A DNA stretch of 64,000 nt from TMED14 sp002167805. Lineage in GTDB: Bacteria > Bacteroidota > Bacteroidia > Flavobacteriales > Schleiferiaceae. The DNA is taken from assembly GCA_965655795.1 (NCBI GenBank), contig CBFHHY010000007.1, positions 1 to 64,000 on the forward strand, given 5' to 3'. The stretch's first letter is position 1, and the number at the start of each line of letters is the position of its first letter. The notes beneath the pieces are model-generated. The model ran no database searches, had not been told where the DNA came from, and saw only the letters and a list, made by a program, of their open reading frames with translations. A program made the position numbers and the translations under genes. Below, in pieces: positions 61,140 through 64,000 of this stretch.

Positions 61140-62555
61140 ATGATAATTAAAAATGTTGTTATTAAGAGAGCTGGGGCAAAAGGGATTTCTATTGGCCACT
61201 CTCCGGAGGGTAAAACATTATTAGTTCGAGGAGCTGCTCCAGGAGATGTTGCAGATGTAAGAATTATAAAAAAAAGAAAAAAGCATCTTGAATGTATTAC
61301 TGAGAATATAATTCAACCTGGTCCAGACCGAAGAGATCCATTATGCAAACACTCTGAAATTTGTGGTGGGTGCAACTGGCAACATGTGTATTATTCCGCT
61401 CAATTGAAATTCAAAAGTCAAGAGGTTAAAGACAATTTAGAAAGAATTGGTAAACTTGAAAACGGGGAAATTCTCCCAATCATAAGTGCTCCAAACGAAT
61501 ATCGTTATCGAAATAAACTAGAGTTCAGTTTTTCATCAAATCGATGGTTAACTCTTGAAGAAGTGAATTCTGAAAAGAAAATCGAATCAAGAAATGCCTT
61601 AGGCTATCACGTACCTGGAATGTGGGATAAAATTATTGATATCGACGAATGTCATTTGCAGCAGGAGCCTTCAAACTCGATAAGGCTATTTGTGAAAAAT
61701 TATGCATTAAATAATGGTCTCACCTTCTTTCATCCGAGGGACAAAAAGGGCCTCCTAAGAACAATTATGCTTAGATCTACATCAGAAAACAAATGGATGT
61801 TCGTGTTACAATTTTTTGAAGATCCCGAAAATGAAGGTCTAAAATTACTCGAGGCAGTTAAACTAAATTTTCCACAAATTGTAAGTATTTATTATGCTCA
61901 TAACACAAAAGGAAATGATTCAATTTATGACTTGGATTTAATACTTTTCCATGGAAAGTCCTCACTAATAGAGAAAATGCCTTCAGTTACATCCAAAGGA
62001 AGAACACTCTCATTTAAGGTTGGCCCTAAAAGTTTTTATCAAACTAACTCCGCACAGGCCTACGTTCTTTACTGTGAGGTTCTTAAAATGGCTAAAATAA
62101 AATCTAAAGACGTTGTTTATGATCTTTATACTGGGACTGGAACTATAGCTTTGTTTATGGCACAAATAGCGAAAAAAGTCATAGGAATTGAAAGTGTTCA
62201 AGAAGCCATTGATGCCGCAAAACAGAATGCTCTAGATAATAATATTGTGAATACGGAATTCATTGTTGGCGATATGAGAGAGGTATTTGATGAAGAACTA
62301 TGGAATAAGCACGGAAAACCTGATGTTCTTATTACTGATCCCCCAAGAGATGGCATGCATCCAAAAGTTGTTCAGAAATTACTGGATCTTAAAATACCAA
62401 AAATTGTCTATGTTTCGTGCAATACTGCGACGCAGGCAAGAGATCTTGATTTAATGCGTGGTGAATATCAGGTAGAATCAGTTCAACCAGTCGATATGTT
62501 TCCTCAAACGCATCACATTGAAAATATTTTATTGCTGAAATTGAAGTCAAATTAA
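61140..62555 (+). CDS. rlmD: 23S rRNA (uracil-1939-C5)-methyltransferase RlmD
   Basis: A 471-residue SAM-dependent RNA methyltransferase. A TRAM domain (1-60) is followed by the Fe-S cysteine set CKHSEICGGC near 69-78. The methyltransferase domain has KSFYQTNSAQAY, DLYTGTGTIALFMAQ (SAM motif I), ITDPPRDGMHP and IVYVSCNTATQARDL with the catalytic Cys near 426, and QPVDMFPQTHHIE. These fit the RlmD/RumA family; a TrmA or RlmCD role in Bacteroidota is an alternative. It diverges from rocD. Confidence 0.93.
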   Translation: MIIKNVVIKRAGAKGISIGHSPEGKTLLVRGAAPGDVADVRIIKKRKKHLECITENIIQPGPDRRDPLCKHSEICGGCNWQHVYYSAQLKFKSQEVKDNLERIGKLENGEILPIISAPNEYRYRNKLEFSFSSNRWLTLEEVNSEKKIESRNALGYHVPGMWDKIIDIDECHLQQEPSNSIRLFVKNYALNNGLTFFHPRDKKGLLRTIMLRSTSENKWMFVLQFFEDPENEGLKLLEAVKLNFPQIVSIYYAHNTKGNDSIYDLDLILFHGKSSLIEKMPSVTSKGRTLSFKVGPKSFYQTNSAQAYVLYCEVLKMAKIKSKDVVYDLYTGTGTIALFMAQIAKKVIGIESVQEAIDAAKQNALDNNIVNTEFIVGDMREVFDEELWNKHGKPDVLITDPPRDGMHPKVVQKLLDLKIPKIVYVSCNTATQARDLDLMRGEYQVESVQPVDMFPQTHHIENILLLKLKSN

Positions 62556-62599
62556 GATTAAATTTAATTTTATCTTTAAGAGAATATATAGACCACGGT

Positions 62600-63100
62600 A
62601 TGAAAGAACGTACACTTATACTTGATCCTACGAAATTGGAAAGGGTAATCATGAGAATGGCTTGGCAAATCCTTGAGTTAAATTCTCAAGAAAAAGATTT
62701 TTACCTGGTCGGAATTAGCAAGTCTGGTTTCAAACTTGCTGAGAAACTCATGAAATGTTTATCTAAAATTTATGATGGGGATGTTCGCTTGGGAGAAATT
62801 TCTATTAACAAGAAAAACCCTCCTAAAGGTCCTACAAAATGCGATCTAGATCCTGAAGATTTCAAAGGTAAATCAGTCGTTATAGTTGATGATGTTCTTA
62901 ATTCAGGGGCAACACTTATTTATGCGGTAAAGTATTTTTTAGTTGCAGAGACAAAAAATCTTTCAACAGCAGTTTTAATTGATCGAAATCATAAGAGATA
63001 CCCAGTTAAAGCAGATATAAAGGGTCTAAGCTTAAGCACGAGCTATCAAGATAATGTTGAAGTGAGCTTCGAAGATAAAGCTGCTGTATACCTAGTCTAA
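62600..63100 (+). CDS. PyrR-like phosphoribosyltransferase
   Basis: A 166-residue type I phosphoribosyltransferase. The PRPP loop is SVVIVDDVLNSGATLIYAV, and LIDRNHKRYPVKADIKGLSLSTSYQDNVEV matches the C-terminal part of PyrR. In Firmicutes PyrR binds pyr mRNA; in Bacteroidota this protein is not known to do so and may be an uracil phosphoribosyltransferase or a regulator, so no symbol is given. It is 44 nt downstream of rlmD and its 3' end overlaps aroK by 9 bp tail to tail. Confidence 0.85.
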   Translation: MKERTLILDPTKLERVIMRMAWQILELNSQEKDFYLVGISKSGFKLAEKLMKCLSKIYDGDVRLGEISINKKNPPKGPTKCDLDPEDFKGKSVVIVDDVLNSGATLIYAVKYFLVAETKNLSTAVLIDRNHKRYPVKADIKGLSLSTSYQDNVEVSFEDKAAVYLV

Positions 63101-63607
63101 GCTTTCTAAGCTTTCAATAAGTTCTTTTTCCCAACCTGGGTTTTCTGTATCACACATGATATCACATTGCTCATAAAAAGCTCGCCGTTCAAAAAGGTGC
63201 TTGGCGACAAACTCAGAGATATTCGTCTTATTAACTCCTTTTAAAAGAGGACGATCGATCATTTTATCGCTTAAAATTCTAGACACTAAAGTTGGGATTT
63301 TAGCTTTTAAATACACCGTAGTTCCGTGGAGATTCATCCATTTCATATTTTCATAATAGCATGGCGTCCCTCCTCCAACCGAAATTACTCCAGACCTTCC
63401 TTCAAATAGCCTTAATTGTTCCTTTTCTACTTTTCGAAAAATCAATTCACCCTCCTTCTCAAAAATCTCATCAATATTTTTTCCTAGTGATGAGGATATG
63501 CAATCATCCAAGTCGAAATAATCACTATTTAAAGATTCACCTAAAACCTTTGCCAACCTTGTTTTACCCGACCCCATGTAACCTATAATGAAAATTGGTT
63601 TCCTCAT
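63092..63607 (-). CDS. aroK: Shikimate kinase
   Basis: A 171-residue nucleoside-monophosphate-kinase-fold enzyme that phosphorylates shikimate for aromatic amino-acid synthesis. Walker A is GYMGSGKT (8-15). FDLDDCISSSLGKNIDEIFEKEGE, FRKVEKEQL and VISVGGGTPCY are the shikimate-binding segments, and DRPLL the lid. Length is typical. It converges with the PyrR-like gene, a pairing seen in Bacteroidota. Confidence 0.95.
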   Translation of the reverse strand: MRKPIFIIGYMGSGKTRLAKVLGESLNSDYFDLDDCISSSLGKNIDEIFEKEGELIFRKVEKEQLRLFEGRSGVISVGGGTPCYYENMKWMNLHGTTVYLKAKIPTLVSRILSDKMIDRPLLKGVNKTNISEFVAKHLFERRAFYEQCDIMCDTENPGWEKELIESLESLD

Positions 63608-63628
63608 ACCTAAAAATATTGCTCAAAA

Positions 63629-63636
63629 CAAAAGTA
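63629..63636 (-). promoter_or_regulatory. -7 promoter box (TACTTTTG) for aroK
   Basis: The minus strand reads TACTTTTG, an exact TAnnTTTG match, 21 nt before the aroK ATG at 63607. Confidence 0.55.
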
Positions 63637-63662
63637 CAGCAACAATTAAATTAAAGTTTCTA

Positions 63663-63670
63663 TCTATATT
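63663..63670 (+). promoter_or_regulatory. -7 promoter box (TATATTTG) for the tRNA pair
   Basis: Exact TAnnTTTG match 22 bp before the tRNA-Lys 5' end. It diverges from the aroK box. Confidence 0.6.
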
Positions 63671-63692
63671 TGCAGCCTTATTTGAAAAAATA

Positions 63693-63767
63693 ATGACTCG
63701 ATAGCTCAGCTGGTAGAGCAATACACTTTTAATGTATGGGTCCTGGGTTCGAGCCCCAGTCGGGTCA
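63693..63767 (+). tRNA. tRNA-Lys (anticodon TTT), with two extra bases before the anticodon arm
   Basis: The acceptor GACTCGA pairs with TCGGGTC (one T-G wobble), followed by discriminator A with CCA not encoded. D-stem GCTC/GAGC, anticodon stem ATACA/TGTAT around loop CTTTTAA, T-stem CTGGG/CCCAG with TTCGAGC are all intact. Between the D-stem and the anticodon stem there are three bases (AAT) where tRNAs have one, making the gene 75 nt instead of 73. It is likely the tRNA for AAA/AAG codons. Confidence 0.93.
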
Positions 63768-63780
63768 CATTTTTTCATTT

Positions 63781-63863
63781 GCCCTGGTGGTGAAATTGGT
63801 AGACACGCCACCTTGAGGGGGTGGTGACCTTCGGTTGTGCTGGTTCGAGTCCAGTCCAGGGCA
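63781..63863 (+). tRNA. tRNA-Leu (anticodon GAG)
   Basis: GCCCTGG pairs with CCAGGGC; the anticodon stem CCACC/GGTGG encloses loop TTGAGGG with anticodon GAG, reading CUC/CUU. A long variable arm (GACC-TTC-GGTT) is typical of leucine tRNAs, and the T-arm is GCTGG-TTCGAGT-CCAGT. CCA is not encoded. It lies 13 bp behind tRNA-Lys and is probably co-transcribed. Confidence 0.96.
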
Positions 63864-63881
63864 CTATTAATTATTTTTTAA

Positions 63882-63913
63882 AAGCCTCTCCTTCATCAAG
63901 CAAAAAGGGGCTT
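63882..63913 (+). terminator. Weak hairpin after the tRNA genes, possible terminator
   Basis: AAGCCTC pairs with GGGGCTT (one T-G wobble) around an 18-base loop. There is no T-run directly after it, so termination is only a possibility. The region 63864-63958 shows nothing else recognisable. Confidence 0.25.
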
Positions 63914-63958
63914 ACTAATAAAGACTCTGAACTAAAATTGATCTAAAATGTTCTCATA

Positions 63959-64000
63959 ATGATGAACAAATTTTTAATTTTTTTCTTTTCACTGAACATT
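63959..64000 (+). CDS. Start of an exported protein (partial, runs off window end)
   Basis: ATGATG at 63959 opens a frame that stays open to the last base and reads MMNKFLIFFFSLNI, the basic-then-hydrophobic start of a signal peptide. Only 14 codons are visible, so this is tentative; the start could also be the second ATG at 63962. Confidence 0.4.
   Translation, partial: MMNKFLIFFFSLNI

Noticed and set aside
63099..63113. AAGCTT-TCT-AAGCTT hairpin between the PyrR-like gene and aroK as a bidirectional terminator
   Set aside because: It encodes a Leu-Glu-Ser repeat at the end of AroK and lacks T-runs on either side.
63623..63811. 62-codon minus-strand frame over the tRNA genes
   Set aside because: It is antisense to tRNA-Lys and part of tRNA-Leu; the tRNA structures explain the sequence.
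1..64000. Mobile element, prophage, defence system or biosynthetic island
   Set aside because: No transposase, integrase, phage, restriction, toxin-antitoxin or large synthase genes were seen; almost every frame is a housekeeping or envelope gene in consistent composition.

Overview
The window is a low-GC, tightly packed stretch of chromosome from a member of the Bacteroidota, most likely Flavobacteriales. The reasons are: promoter -7 boxes of the Bacteroidota type (TAnnTTTG) in many intergenic gaps; no recognisable Shine-Dalgarno sequences; a type IX secretion (T9SS) substrate with a gliding-motility-type C-terminal domain; the ftsK-lolA-lptF/G-ribB order; DUF4294, long NusB, BshC and DUF1573-yajC genes; and a CrtYcd-type lycopene cyclase with CrtZ. 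Species cannot be fixed from the sequence. No insertion sequence, prophage, CRISPR array, defence island or rRNA operon was seen. No gene-free stretch exceeds 300 bases.

Layout. 1-3.1 kb (minus): 5' part of a TonB-dependent outer-membrane receptor behind a cobalamin riboswitch, HMG-CoA lyase and pyrD. 3.1-8.8 kb: smpB, pcm, a lipoprotein coupled to an exopolysaccharide-initiating sugar transferase, a 3-hydroxyacyl-CoA dehydrogenase and a C1 peptidase. 8.8-20.5 kb: argS facing a long ftsK-lolA-lptF/G-two glycosyltransferases-ribB-tsaD-rsmE run. 20.5-28.7 kb: hutH, an SDR/flavin-reductase-like pair, hisS-ettA, a CarboxypepD_reg protein and guaB. 28.7-36.4 kb: a 1139-residue T9SS adhesin-like protein, acyl-CoA dehydrogenase, a WbpD-like acetyltransferase, S1/P1 nuclease, and an Rrf2 regulator next to a cysteine synthase/CBS-like enzyme. 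36.5-42.8 kb: rpsP (with a repeat tail)-rimM, a saccharopine dehydrogenase-like gene, pckA, a PIN-PhoH gene and a small membrane protein. 42.8-54.4 kb (minus): an almost gapless twelve-gene run (accC, DUF4294, bshC, guaA, a periplasmic-binding-like protein, pepD, crtZ, crtYcd, rluA-like, nusB, DUF1573, yajC). 54.5-64 kb: zapA pair, an M23 peptidase-CarboxypepD_reg-TonB receptor operon, rocD, rlmD, a PyrR-like phosphoribosyltransferase, aroK, tRNA-Lys, tRNA-Leu and the start of one more secreted protein.

The genes are mostly housekeeping: translation and RNA modification, nucleotide synthesis, cell division, envelope assembly, amino-acid and acyl-CoA catabolism, bacillithiol and carotenoid (zeaxanthin-type) synthesis. 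I found no clear new multi-gene system. The most noteworthy points are a tRNA-Lys(UUU) with two extra bases between D-arm and anticodon arm, a RibB fused to a GTP-cyclohydrolase-II-like domain that has lost its zinc cysteines, an S16 ribosomal protein with a 27-bp-repeat acidic tail, paired divergent promoters including a perfect inverted repeat between argS and ftsK, probable leaderless genes, an 18-bp palindrome in the guaB leader, and a TonB-receptor operon whose carboxypeptidase-regulatory-like domain is a separate protein.
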